DNA from: Clusia tigrina
Taxonomy: Eukaryota; Arthropoda; Insecta; Diptera; Clusiidae
NCBI GenBank assembly: GCA_920105625.2
Contig: OV050030.1
Coordinates: forward strand, 350,300,925 to 350,364,924
Direction: 5' to 3'
Length of the DNA: 64,000 nt
In this document: positions 11,336 to 20,849 of the stretch, piece after piece
Layout of the letters: each line of letters opens with the position of its first letter
How positions within the stretch are numbered: position 1 is the first letter of the stretch
The notes under the pieces: model-generated
Seen by the model: only the letters and a program-made list of their open reading frames with translations
Database searches by the model: none
Told to the model about the DNA's origin: nothing
Made by a program: the position numbers and the translations under genes

Positions 11336-12751
11336 TGTAACGACTCTTTTTTATAGCTGGGGTAAAACTCAGCGGCTCCAGGGGTCGTGTACAGAAAAAT
11401 ATCAAAAGTCCTGCGAGTTATATTAACAATAGCGTATTTATTTAATATAATGATGGGGAGCTCTTGCTCGAAACAATTTTATTTTCTTAATTCTACGTTT
11501 ATTTAAATAATCTATTCAATGTGTACTTGTTTTCATGTCTCTACGTCCCGGTAAGTGTGTGTGTCTCTGTGACTCAGTGGAAGAACGATTAAAAAACCAG
11601 AGGCTCTCACTGAGTCCCTATCGTCTCTGTATGACTTAGTGGGAAAACGATTAAAGAACCAGAGGTTCCCCCTAAGTCCCTAAGTCTCGGTTGCGTATGT
11701 GTCTCAGTGATTCAGTGGGAGAACGATTAAGAACCAGAGGCTCTCACTGAATCCCTGTAGTCTCTGTTGCGTATGTGTCTCGGTGATTCAGTGGGAGAAC
11801 GATTAAGAACCAGAGGCTCTCACTGAATCCCTGTAGTCTCTGTCTGTCTATGGCTTAGCGAGAAAACGATTAAAAAACCAGATGTTCTCGCTAAAGTTTT
11901 GTGTTCGTATTGTTCTTGGTATGGCGTAGAGCTGTTGTTAGTCAGGATGCTGGTGTCCGAAGAAGAGACCTACTGCCTGGGCTACGTGGTTTATATAGTC
12001 CCAGGTCGCAGCGGCTGACACATGTTGTTGTTCGCAGGCCACCGTTGTGTGATTTTACTTCCGTTGGCCAGTAGTCGATTGTTGTTGTTGTGGCAGGCTT
12101 GTTGTTGTTGCAGTCAGGCTTGTTGGTGTTGCCGTCTTTTGCCCTTGGGCCACCTTCAACTTCTGGCGGTCAGTCACCTCGCTCCAACGGTCCCTGGTTA
12201 GCCCGTAGTATTGTTGCCTGCCAGCAGCGCTGTCCGGAATCCTGTAGTGTTGTTGTTGTTAAATATTTAATTTAACTGACAATCAGTATTTCCCTCTCGT
12301 GCTTCGCTCTCGTTTCTTCGTGTTGTTAGTGTAAAATTTCCAAGCAAGTGCACTCGGCAAATTCCACCGCTGAGTTCATGCACTCACCTTCTCTTGTCCG
12401 GCATGTATTTGTTGTATTCCTCGTCGCTGTGTTTTTCCTCGCTCTTTGCAAGCATAGCGGTGATTGGCAAGATCGTTGGCTGTGGTGGTCGGGTTTTTTG
12501 TTGTAATTGCTATTATTCCAACTGGTCTAATATGCTACTGCTGATCTGCGCTCCGACCACGGCCGCGCTAATTGGTTACAATGCTTGTAGTTCTTTTCGT
12601 TAGGTTCTCACTGCAGTTGTTTCGGTTGGCATTGTGGGCGTTTCCAAGATGCAATTATTCGGTCTGTTCTTCATGGTGTTTGTGTGTATTTAGTGACTCT
12701 GTCACCTGTGGTGTGGGCCAAAATTTCCCACAGAAGATTTTGGTTCTTACA
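11336..12751 (-). repeat. 3' LTR of the RT-less Ty3-type element (left copy)
   Basis: 1416 bp, bounded by TGTAACGAC on the plus strand and TTCTTACA. It contains five imperfect hairpin units between 11571 and 11896 (see findings). ORFs inside it, such as 12090-12275 and 12394-12603, recur at the same places in the other LTR and have no known domain. Confidence 0.92.
11571..11896. repeat. Array of five hairpin units in the LTR
   Basis: Units at 11571-11616, 11633-11678, 11709-11753, 11785-11829 and 11853-11896. Each is a left arm, a conserved core AACGATTAA(A)(R)AACCAGA and a complementary right arm. Arms differ between units yet stay paired: ACTCAGTG with CACTGAGT, ACTTAG with CTAAGT, ATTCAGTG with CACTGAAT, TTAGCGAGAA with TTCTCGCTAA. 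Spacers contain GTCTCTG and, in the middle units, TTGCGTATGTGTCTC. Confidence 0.85.
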
Positions 12752-12767
12752 CGCCCTCCCCACTTTA
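12752..12767 (-). promoter_or_regulatory. Polypurine tract of the RT-less element
   Basis: On the minus strand AAAGTGGGGAGGGCG abuts the start of the 3' LTR (TGTAAGAACC). This is the expected position and composition for the plus-strand primer of an LTR element. Confidence 0.75.
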
Positions 12768-13514
12768 CCGACGAGAAATTTTAACCACGTCATGGCAGAG
12801 GGTCACTCGGTACGCGTCTCGCATAAATCGTAATCGTCTTTGTGCCGGGTTCTCCTGTGCCTCTTTAGCTTTACGCAAAATTTCTGTTACTAAGCCCTGT
12901 GGTAGGCCAGCTCCTTTCGATTCCTGTAGCTCTTCTAAACTTTGGAATGTGACATGGTTCCATTGTGTGGCTGAGTCGTCTGTATTTGGCCTCCGTTTCT
13001 CTGTTGACGGGCTTCCTGTAGCACCGTTCCGTTGTTTACTACTGTTGCTGCGGTGGCTATGGGCGTCGCGTTCGTCTCTCTTGTCAATGCTTATGTTGTT
13101 GTTAGAGCAGCTAATTGCATGCTGTAGGTCCCTGGATCTGTCGGTTTGTCTACGTGGCATTTCTCGGGTTTCCCGCGCTGAAGAACACCTTGCGGAATAA
13201 CTGGAAGATGCGCTGCTTGTCATGGTCGTTTGACGCCTTAATGTCGTGATCTCACTACCACTTGGTGCGCCCGTGTTCTTCTCCTGAGGCCCCTGTGGTA
13301 ATTCGTTTTTGGTTTTCCCTCGGCAGAATCCGTGGCAAGTGAACGCGTTCGTGTGTGTAATACTTGTTCCTGGTGATGTATATTTGCTACTGCTGTGTCT
13401 CTGTTCTTTAGATTTTCTGACGTTAGTTGGCCTCTTGGAAGGCATTGATGCATTTACTTGTGGGAAGTTCTCAACGCGGATTGTCGTGCACGTTGCAAAG
13501 TCTCGTGGTTGCAC
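12765..13514 (-). CDS. Ser/Arg-rich protein of unknown function in the pol position
   Basis: An open frame of 249 codons lies between protease and polypurine tract, where RT-RNase H-integrase would be. Composition is Ser, Arg, Thr and Asn-rich with low hydrophobicity (for example TTMTSSASSSYSARCSS, RETREMPRRQTDRSRD). The last 60 residues look more structured (FQSLEELQESKGAGLPQGLV, then helical EILRKAKEAQ). No polymerase motif (YxDD, LPQG with palm context) or integrase HHCC or DDE pattern is seen; the LPQG string stands alone. It could be a nucleic-acid-binding accessory protein, or it may never be translated. Confidence 0.45.
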   Translation of the reverse strand: MQPRDFATCTTIRVENFPQVNASMPSKRPTNVRKSKEQRHSSSKYTSPGTSITHTNAFTCHGFCRGKTKNELPQGPQEKNTGAPSGSEITTLRRQTTMTSSASSSYSARCSSARETREMPRRQTDRSRDLQHAISCSNNNISIDKRDERDAHSHRSNSSKQRNGATGSPSTEKRRPNTDDSATQWNHVTFQSLEELQESKGAGLPQGLVTEILRKAKEAQENPAQRRLRFMRDAYRVTLCHDVVKISRR

Positions 13515-13559
13515 ACAACCGTTATGAGGTCCCAGCGTGATCTCCTGATCGCCGCACTT

Positions 13560-14285
13560 CTATGTCGTTCCCAGGCTTGTCATGAAATCCACTCCCAGGA
13601 GTAGATCATCACTGGAGTCAGGCATGATAAGTAGTTCTATCTGGCATGCCTGCCCCCCAAACCTTACATTCGTCACAAATGTCTCTTTGACCCTCCTAGC
13701 ACTTCCGTCTGCCATAAGCGCTCTGGTATTGGATTTTTCCAATTTGCCGGTAGAAGCGCGTAACTTGTGTGCTAGGCGTCTGCTCATAAAACTGTGTGTT
13801 GCACCTGTGTCCAGCGTCGTGGTGACAGTTTCTGTGCCAATAGAAACGTTAGCGAAGATTCGTTGCCTGACACAGTGCAATGCGTTTTTCCATGGTAAAG
13901 TCCGGTGTCGGTGCTCTGCTCCATGCTGCGTGTCTGACGGTAGTCTTCTGTTGGGTGGTGCTCTCTGGTTGCAGCACTCGATCGTCCTAACTGCCCTACG
14001 GCCACACTTCCAACAAAACAGTATTTGCACGTTGCGACATAGCCGTGCTATGTGACCATTTTGGCCACAACGCCGGCAGGCTGTTCTAGGATCTATGGGT
14101 GCAATTTTGCTCTCTACCGTCACCTGTCGGTTCCTTACCTCTCGAGGTGGACCTTGCTCTGTTCGCCTTTGTGTGGGTGGCGCTGCTAGCTGTTCGCCTT
14201 CTCCCCGTATGCTCTCCAAATCCTCGGCCATCTCTATCAGTTCCTGTAGCGATACGAAATCTCTACGGCGCACGTATAGCTGATA
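13560..14285 (-). CDS. Gag C-terminus, zinc knuckle and retropepsin of the RT-less element
   Basis: Open frame of 237 codons (14273 to 13560). It begins with the gag C-terminal helix [18 protein letters not shown], typical of fly Ty3-type gags. Next come a CCHC knuckle [14 protein letters not shown] and a second Cys cluster (FCWKCGRRA). The protease follows: [18 protein letters not shown] (active DTG) and LLLGVDFM near the C-terminus. Both retropepsin motifs are intact. It overlaps the upstream gag frame by a few tens of bases. The next expected domain, RT, does not follow. Confidence 0.85.
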   Translation of the reverse strand, partial: YQLYVRRRDFVSLQELIEMAEDLESIRGEGEQLAAPPTQRRTEQGPPREVRNRQVTVESKIAPIDPRTACRRCGQNGHIARLCRNVQILFCWKCGRRAVRTIECCNQRAPPNRRLPSDTQHGAEHRHRTLPWKNALHCVRQRIFANVSIGTETVTTTLDTGATHSFMSRRLAHKLRASTGKLEKSNTRALMADGSARRVKETFVTNVRFGGQACQIELLIMPDSSDDLLLGVDFMTSLGTT

Positions 14286-15046
14286 TTGTTCTGAAAGATT
14301 CTTTCCAGTTTCTGCTCCTCCGAATAATCCACGTGTCGCATAAGATTTTGCAATTCGAGTACATACTGCTTGAATGACTCTCGATGCCTCTGGTGATGCT
14401 GTCGGATCTGGTCGTCGAGTTTCTCCATGAAACGGGCCGGTAAAAAGAATTTCAGGAAGTCCTTCCTATATGTGCTCCATTCCCGCCACGCTCGATTGTT
14501 GTTTCTGAACCACATGAGTGCTCGTTCTCTCAAGAGTTCAGGCAAAGTACGCGGAAGGAAATCTTTGTTTATTCCGTACACATCTGCTAATTCCTCGACT
14601 CGCTCTATAAATGCTAATGGGTCACGCCCACCGTCAAAGTTAAGAGACCACTTCCGTACTTGCTCAATAACAGCGGCGTACTGTGTAGGCCCGTTGTATT
14701 GTTGATCCATTGGTGCAGGTGAAACGTAAGGATGCTGTGGTATTCCCCGTACCTCTGGATTCCACGCTGGTAGAGTTGCACCTGCGTATGTGCTTGGCCT
14801 GTCCACTTCCAGCGTTTCGCTGGGAACTATGGATGCAGCCGGCCTTGGTGATGTGTTTTTAACATGCCTGCGTTGTAGATTCATCAACCGGTATTGTTGC
14901 TCCTGAATCAGTGCCGTTTCTGAGAAAAATTCAGAAAGCCGCTTTCGGACGTCATCTACTGTGCCTGTAGTTTCCAAACCGATTTCCTCTGCAAAAATCA
15001 CCAACTCATCTTTCCGTAGCACGTACACCCAGCTTGTTTTCCCCAT
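14237..15046 (-). pseudogene. Gag capsid of the RT-less Ty3-type element, frameshifted at its end
   Basis: Frame of 269 codons from 15046. The N-terminal 50 residues form a SAP-like helical segment ([20 protein letters not shown]). The retrotransposon gag domain follows ([57 protein letters not shown]). Near 14285 the reading moves to the frame of the next entry by a one-base slip; without a known slippery site this looks like a mutation rather than programmed frameshifting. Gag would form particles, possibly shared with an autonomous relative. Confidence 0.82.
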
Positions 15047-15117
15047 CCTGTGACTTTCCTGGTTAATGGCGAAGACTATGGGTGAGCGTCAGATGCGTTG
15101 AATTTCCTTGTTTTCAA

Positions 15118-15135
15118 GTCCCTGCTCGGGCGCCA
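15118..15135 (-). promoter_or_regulatory. Primer binding site (tRNA-Lys type)
   Basis: The minus strand reads TGGCGCCCGAGCAGGGAC one base after the 5' LTR end. It differs at one position from the well-known lysine-tRNA primer site of lentiviruses, so a lysine tRNA primer is likely. This fixes the transcription direction as minus. Confidence 0.85.
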
Positions 15136-15136
15136 C

Positions 15137-16487
15137 TGTAACGACTCTTTTTTATAGCTGGGGTAAAACTCAGCGGCTCCAGGGGTCGTGTACAGAAAAA
15201 TATCAAAAGTCCTGCGAGTTATATTAACAATAGCGTATTTATTTAATATAATGATGGGGAGCTCTTGCTCGAAACAATTTTATTTTCTCAATTCTATGTT
15301 TATTTAAATAATCTATTCAATGTGTACTTGTTTTCATGTCTCTACGTCCCGGTAAGTGTGTGTGTCTCTGTGACTCAGTGGGAAAACGATTAAAGAACCA
15401 GAGGTTCCCCCTAAGTCCCTAAGTCTCGGTTGCGTATGTGTCTCAGTGATTCAGTGGGAGAACGATTAAGAACCAGAGGCTCTCACTGAATCCCTGTAGT
15501 CTCTGTTGCGTATGTGTCTCGGTGATTCAGTGGGAGAACGATTAAGAACCAGAGGCTCTCACTGAATCCCTGTAGTCTCTGTCTGTCTATGGCTTAGCGA
15601 GAAAACGATTAAATCAGATGTTCTCGCTAAACTTTTGTGTTCGTATTGTTCTTGGTATGGCGTAGAGCTGTTGTTAGTCAGGATGCTGGTGTCCGAAGAA
15701 GAGACCTACTGCCTGGGCTACGTGGTTTATATAGTCCCAGGTCGCAGCGGCTGACACATGTTGTTGTTCGCAGGCCACCGTTGTGTGATTTTACTTCCGT
15801 TGGCCAGTAGTCGATTGTTGTTGTTGTGGCAGGCTTGTTGTTGTTGCAGTCAGGCTTGTTAGTGTTGCCGTCTTTTGCCCTTGGGCCACCTTCAACTTCT
15901 GGCGGTCAGTCACCTCGCTCCAACGGTCCCTGGTTAGCCCGTAGTATTGTTGCCTGCCAGCAGCGCTGTCCGGAATCCTGTAGTGTTGTTGTTGTTAAAT
16001 ATTTAATTTAACTGACAATCAGTATTTCACTCTCGTGCTTCGCTCTCGTTTCTTCGTGTTGTTAGTGTAAAATTTCCAAGCGAGTGCACTCGGCAAATTC
16101 CACCGCTGAGTTCATGCACTCACCTTCTCTTGTCCGGCATGTATTTGTTGTATTCCTTGTCGCTGTGTTTTTCCTCGCTCTTTGCAAGCATAGCGCTGAT
16201 TGGCAAGATCGTTGGCTGTGGTGGTCGGGTTTTTTGTTGTAATTGCTATTATTCCAACTGGTCTAATATGCTGCTGCTGATCTGCGCTCCGACCACGGCC
16301 GCGCTAATTGGTTACAATGCTTGTAGTTCTTTTCGTTAGGTTCTCACTGCAGTTGTTTCGGTTGGCATTGTGGGCGTTTCCAAGATGCAATTATTCGGTC
16401 TGTTCTTCATGGTGTTTGTGTGTATTTAGTGACTCTGTCACCTGTGGTGTGGGCCAAAATTTCTCACAGAAGATTTTGGTTCTTACA
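15137..16487 (-). repeat. 5' LTR of the RT-less Ty3-type element (right copy)
   Basis: 1351 bp, nearly identical to 11336-12751. It has four hairpin units (15372-15417, 15448-15492, 15524-15568, 15593-15630) instead of five. The first pairs the left arm of unit 1 of the other LTR with the right arm of its unit 2, so one unit was lost by recombination through the conserved core. Confidence 0.92.
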
Positions 16488-17771
16488 ATACTGCTACGCT
16501 TTCGATTGCCACGCTTTGTGTTCACAACCGATATCGAAAAGATGTATCGGCAGATCATAATACATCCAGAAGATCGACGTTATCAAGTCATCGTATGGAA
16601 AGAGGATCCAAGAGCCAACATTGGGTACTATCAACTAAACACCGTTACATATGGAGCACGGGCAACACCGTACCTAGCAACTAAATGTCTGCAACAAATC
16701 GCTAACGACAACATGATAAGTAATCCTTTGGGAGCAAAAATGTTACATGACAATTTGTATGTGGACGATGGACTTGAAGGATCAGACAGTTTGGCTACAG
16801 CCATAGAAATGCAACGACAGCTGCTAAAAATGCTAAGCACACATTGATTTAATGTGCGAGAATGCTGTGCAAATCATCCCCACCTATTAACAAATAGTAC
16901 ACAAGGTGACCAGGAAGTGAATTTACATTTCTCTACTGACACTAATGACTCAATAAAAATGCTGGGGCTATTGTGGTTGCCGAAATTGGATGTAGTCTGT
17001 GTCAGATCAACGCTGGATCCTGTGCGGGTAATCACTAAACGAACGGTCAGCTCCGATCTAGCACGTCTGTTTGATCCACTTGGACTACTGGCACCGGTGA
17101 TCGTCAAGGCAAAAATATTCACACAGCATCTATGGCAAATAAAGTTATCCTGGGATGAGGTTCTACCATCATAACTCAACGCTACATGGACGGCATTCAG
17201 AGAAAATCTTAACCACTTAAACAATCTCCGAATAGGCAGACATATATTGAAGAGAGAACTATCATCATCAACACAACTACACATATTTACTGATGCTGCC
17301 GAAAGGGCCTTCGGCGCGGCAGCATATCTACGAGCAACGCTAAAGGATGGTAGGAGAATGACGCGGTTATTATGCGCCAAAACCCGGGTTGCACCACTAA
17401 AAACACAAACTCTACCTCGATTTGAACTTTGTACGGCACTTGTAGGTGCCCAACTCGCAGCTCGGGTAAAAAAAGATTGGCAGATAGAGGATAAACCAAT
17501 CTTCTTTTGGACCGATTCAGAGGTTGTGCTTCATTGGATAAATGCACAATCATCAGCATACAAAACTTTTGTGGCAAATAGAGTAGCAAAAATTCAAATG
17601 TTAACTTTACCCGAGCAATGTCGACATGTCAGTTCAAAGGAAAATCCAGCGGATTTACTGTCAAGAGAATGTTCAGCAAAAACATTGGCTGACAGTGCAG
17701 TCTGGTTTCAAGGACCAATGTTTCTGCACGCCTGGCAAGAGCTATGGCCCCCCAGTATGGTCAAATTCTGA
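16488..17771 (+). pseudogene. BEL/Pao RT palm and RNase H (BEL 2)
   Basis: Continuation of BEL 2 pol after the insertion. RT motifs: FVFTTDIEKMYRQIIIHPEDRR, TVTYGARATPYLATKCLQQ and LYVDDGLEGSDS, with the catalytic YVDD present. A stop near 16845 separates this from the next block. The connection (VSSDLARLFDPLGLLAPVIV) runs to 17174. RNase H in 17247-17771 has IFTDAAERAFGAAAYL (Asp), VAPLKTQTLPRFELCTALV (Glu), FFWTDSEVVLHWI (Asp) and the ENPADLLSRE motif. Only a few stops interrupt it, so it decayed much less than BEL 1. Confidence 0.9.
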
Positions 17772-18953
17772 CATCGAAAAGAAAAGGGAAACAGCCATTT
17801 CATTGCGCACTGGGTCAGATAAATGTATTTATCATATAAACCATCGCGACGCGTTTGTCACACTTCAAATAATCATTGGATATGTCTTACGATTTATAAA
17901 TAACACAAAGAACAATGAGAATTTTAGAGTAAAAACCATTACTTTAACAACAGTCAAACAGGATCATGCATTAGCAGCCATCGTTAAGACTATTCAGGCA
18001 AGTGACTTCAAAGATGAAATCCAAAATCTGAAACAACACAGTGAAATTAAAATTAGCAGTGCAATCAGTAGCTTATCGCCATCTTTAGATTACATGAACA
18101 TTCTTCGAGTGGGGTGACGATTAGAAGCTGCTGCACTGCCATTCGATGCTAAACACCAAATGTTGCTGCCCTAAAACGACCCTCTGGTCAAGTTACTCTT
18201 CATTCAAGTGCATGAGGAACAAGCACTATGTTCCTCAAGCCTTGTTGGGAAACTTAAGGCAACGATTTTGGGAAAAAGGGAAAAACAACAGCTCGATCAA
18301 CTGTTCAGCATTGTATCCGATGCAATAAAGCTCCCCCTCAATTGGCATAACAAATGATGGGACACCTGCCAGCTATAAGAGTGACACCAGCTGGACCATT
18401 CATTAACACTGGTGTTGACTACGCTCGACATTTATGGGTGCATTATAAGGTCCGAGGAAAGAAGCAAACCAAAGAGTTCTTAGCTGTATACTGTTGCTTT
18501 GCCTCTAAAGCTGTTCATCTGGAGTTGGTAACGGATCTGTCGACAGAAGCGTTTATTGGAGCCTTCAAAAGATTCATAAGTCGAAGAGGTCGCTGCCAAA
18601 ACCTATATAGTGATAACGCTACCAACTTCGTTGGAGCAAGACATCAATTGACAGAGTTATCATCAGCACTCCATTTATCAAGCGCTCAAGACAAAATTGG
18701 AAAAACATGCAGTGAAAATGGAACACAGTTCCATTTCATCCCTCCCAGATCCCCGCATTTCAAAGGACTGTGGGAAGCAGCAGTTAAATCTGCGAAACAT
18801 CTTCTACTAAGAAGTGTCGCATCGGCTTCATTGACTTATGAAAAATTGGAAACTGTAATTGTGGAAATGGAAGCCATATTAAATACCCGGCCACTAATGC
18901 TACTATCATCGGACGCTTCGGATTTAACGGCACTAACGCCAGGTCATCTCCTC
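17772..18953 (+). pseudogene. BEL/Pao integrase (BEL 2), cut by Jockey 1
   Basis: Integrase inserts the cDNA into the genome. An N-terminal region spans about 17800-18350 in broken frames (an Asn/Lys-rich stretch, then remnants of the zinc-finger part). The catalytic core is open in 18354-19073: FINTGVDYARHLWV (Asp), [30 protein letters not shown] (Asp) and [16 protein letters not shown] (Glu), giving a complete DDE set. The C-terminal part stops at GHLLIG (about 18957), where the LINE begins. The missing C-terminus lies inverted at 41771-42139. Confidence 0.88.
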
Positions 18954-19212
18954 ATAGGAGATCTTATTTTATTTTTTTTCTTGATAACGTACGTCAACAG
19001 AGACGGTCGGTCAGAAATTTTACCAAATCGCGAGTTAAAATTTCCTTCAAACCAATCGAATCTTCTACAATAGTGCAAAAGTGTAGTGATCGGTGAGAAC
19101 CTAGTTCACGATTACTAGCTGGGACACATAATATAAATAAATTTTTAACAATAATTAGAAAACAAAAATACAAATTAAAATACAAATAACAAAAAACAAC
19201 AACATAACTAAA

Positions 19213-20618
19213 ATGAGTGTCTCTGACACTCACCAGCAAAAAACAGTAACTAATAGAAATGCATATTTCTCATTTGTGTCCACACAGGGTAACGGCGGCA
19301 ATTTGCCAGTCGAAGCAGCAGAGAGCAGAGCCAGGTCCTGCTCTCCCGCTATCCTAAACGACACCACTACGAATGCTTCACTACCTTCGAGTGTCCAATG
19401 CGCGACACCCTCTAATATTATGGAACATTATCCACCAAACACAACATCAGGAAGAACAACAACAACACAAAGCGCTTGTACTGTAAACATAGCCGCGACA
19501 GCGACAAGTAGAATGCAAAATTCGAGCGCAATGATCATGTCTACTGACACTACAACACCAATTACAACAGCAACAATTAACAGCAAGTACAAAATTCAAA
19601 TAATAGAAACACTAACAAAACTTCAGCGGAGATTAGCCGAAAGCGAAACCGCGAAAAGCAATCGCCAAAAAAAATTAACGGACCAAAATAGCAACAACAA
19701 GAGACAGAAAAACAAACCACTGAGCGCGACACAAGCAACACTAAAAGAATATTGGCTGAGTAAGTCAATCGCTCCAAATACATCAAACAGGTTCGAACTA
19801 CTAACACTAAATGACAGAACTGATGAACAAAATAACAGTGGGACAAAAACAAATTCAACCATACAGAAACAAATAACTAAGCATCCTCAAAACCACCACC
19901 CATATATATATAAAACGTAGAAAATATGAATGCACTAACTAAAGCTCTAAATCAGCTACCAAATACAAATTACGAGATGAAACCTCTGAACAAAAACGAA
20001 GTCAAAATACAGCCGACTGAATCTGTGCATTACACAAGCATAATAAAATTGCTTAAGAAAAAAGAAACCAAATATTATACATTTAAGCCAAAGGAACAAC
20101 GTGGACTTAAGGTAATTTTACGAAATATGCATTACTCAACGGAAAAAGACGACATTATAGCTGAACTGGCAGAGTTAGGACACGAAGCACTAAACATTCA
20201 CAACTTGCAAAATAATAGACAACCACTTCCTTTATTCTCTCTGGAACTTAAACCAAACGATAACAACAAAGACATTTATTCCTTAGACCATCTTCTACAC
20301 TGCAAAGTAAATTTCGAACCACCACACCAAAAAAGAACTATTCCACAATGTACAAATTGCCAAACATATGGACACACTAAAAACTATTGTACTAAAGACC
20401 CTGTGTGTGCCAAATGTGCAGGTAACCACAGCACAATTAAATGTAATATCCAAAGCGATATGAAACAGCAAATTAAATGCGCTCTCTGCAATGAAAACCA
20501 CATAGCACACTACAAAGGCTATATGATTTACAAATCACTACAATTTAAAAAATATCCAACTATACGTAAAAAGAAATCCCTCCAACTCAAGAACAAAATT
20601 TTGCTGAACCATCTATAA
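19213..20618 (+). pseudogene. Jockey 1 ORF1 (gag-like nucleic-acid-binding protein)
   Basis: ATG 19213 opens a Thr/Asn/Ser-rich N-terminal region of about 235 codons that closes at 19920. A second frame (19926-20618) carries the conserved part: KEQRGLKVILRNMHYSTEKD, an RRM-like fold, then CCHC-type knuckles (CTNCQTYGHTKNYC, CAKCAGNHSTIKC, CALCNENHIAHYKGY). The frame break coincides with a short TA run at 19902-19912, so replication slippage is the likely cause. A small tail frame, 20660-20866, has a helical C-terminus. ORF1 normally coats LINE RNA. Confidence 0.88.
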
Positions 20619-20849
20619 ATATACCCACAGTACAAACACATAAAAACTACACACCTGGAATGTCATATGCTAAAGTAGCAGCATTAAATACAGCAGCAGA
20701 CTTAACTCAAAACCTTAACGCAGCAGCAAACAGCATGACACCAACACAGAATAACGGCGATCTATCAGATTTAGAAATAATGATGAAACAATTAATAACT
20801 CAAATGACAAGTATGGTGAACATTGTGACAAAGCTTGTATCAAAACTAG

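Larger units (their letters stand above)
11336..16487 (-). mobile_element. Non-autonomous Ty3/gypsy-type LTR element with gag and protease only
   Basis: Two long direct repeats (11336-12751 and 15137-16487) flank a 2.4-kb interior read on the minus strand. The ends are TGTAACGACTC and TTCTTACA. Four-base flanks ATAT and ATAC differ at one position, and BEL 2 pol is continuous across the insertion. The interior holds, in transcription order, a tRNA-Lys-type primer site, gag, zinc knuckle, protease, an unrelated Ser/Arg-rich frame and a purine tract. I find no RT, RNase H or integrase signature. The LTRs are nearly identical apart from one hairpin unit, so insertion was recent. This layout resembles elements described as TR-GAG. 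Confidence 0.88.

Noticed and set aside
11571..11896. CRISPR-like array
   Set aside because: The repeats are hairpins with variable arms and near-constant spacers inside an LTR of a eukaryotic element; no cas genes.
12090..12603. Small ORFs inside the LTR, repeated at 15826-16339
   Set aside because: They are conserved only because the LTRs are recent duplicates, and they have no domain.
14237..14285. Programmed frameshift between gag and protease
   Set aside because: The break is inside the gag C-terminal helix, not at the gag-protease border, and has no slippery sequence; more likely a one-base mutation.
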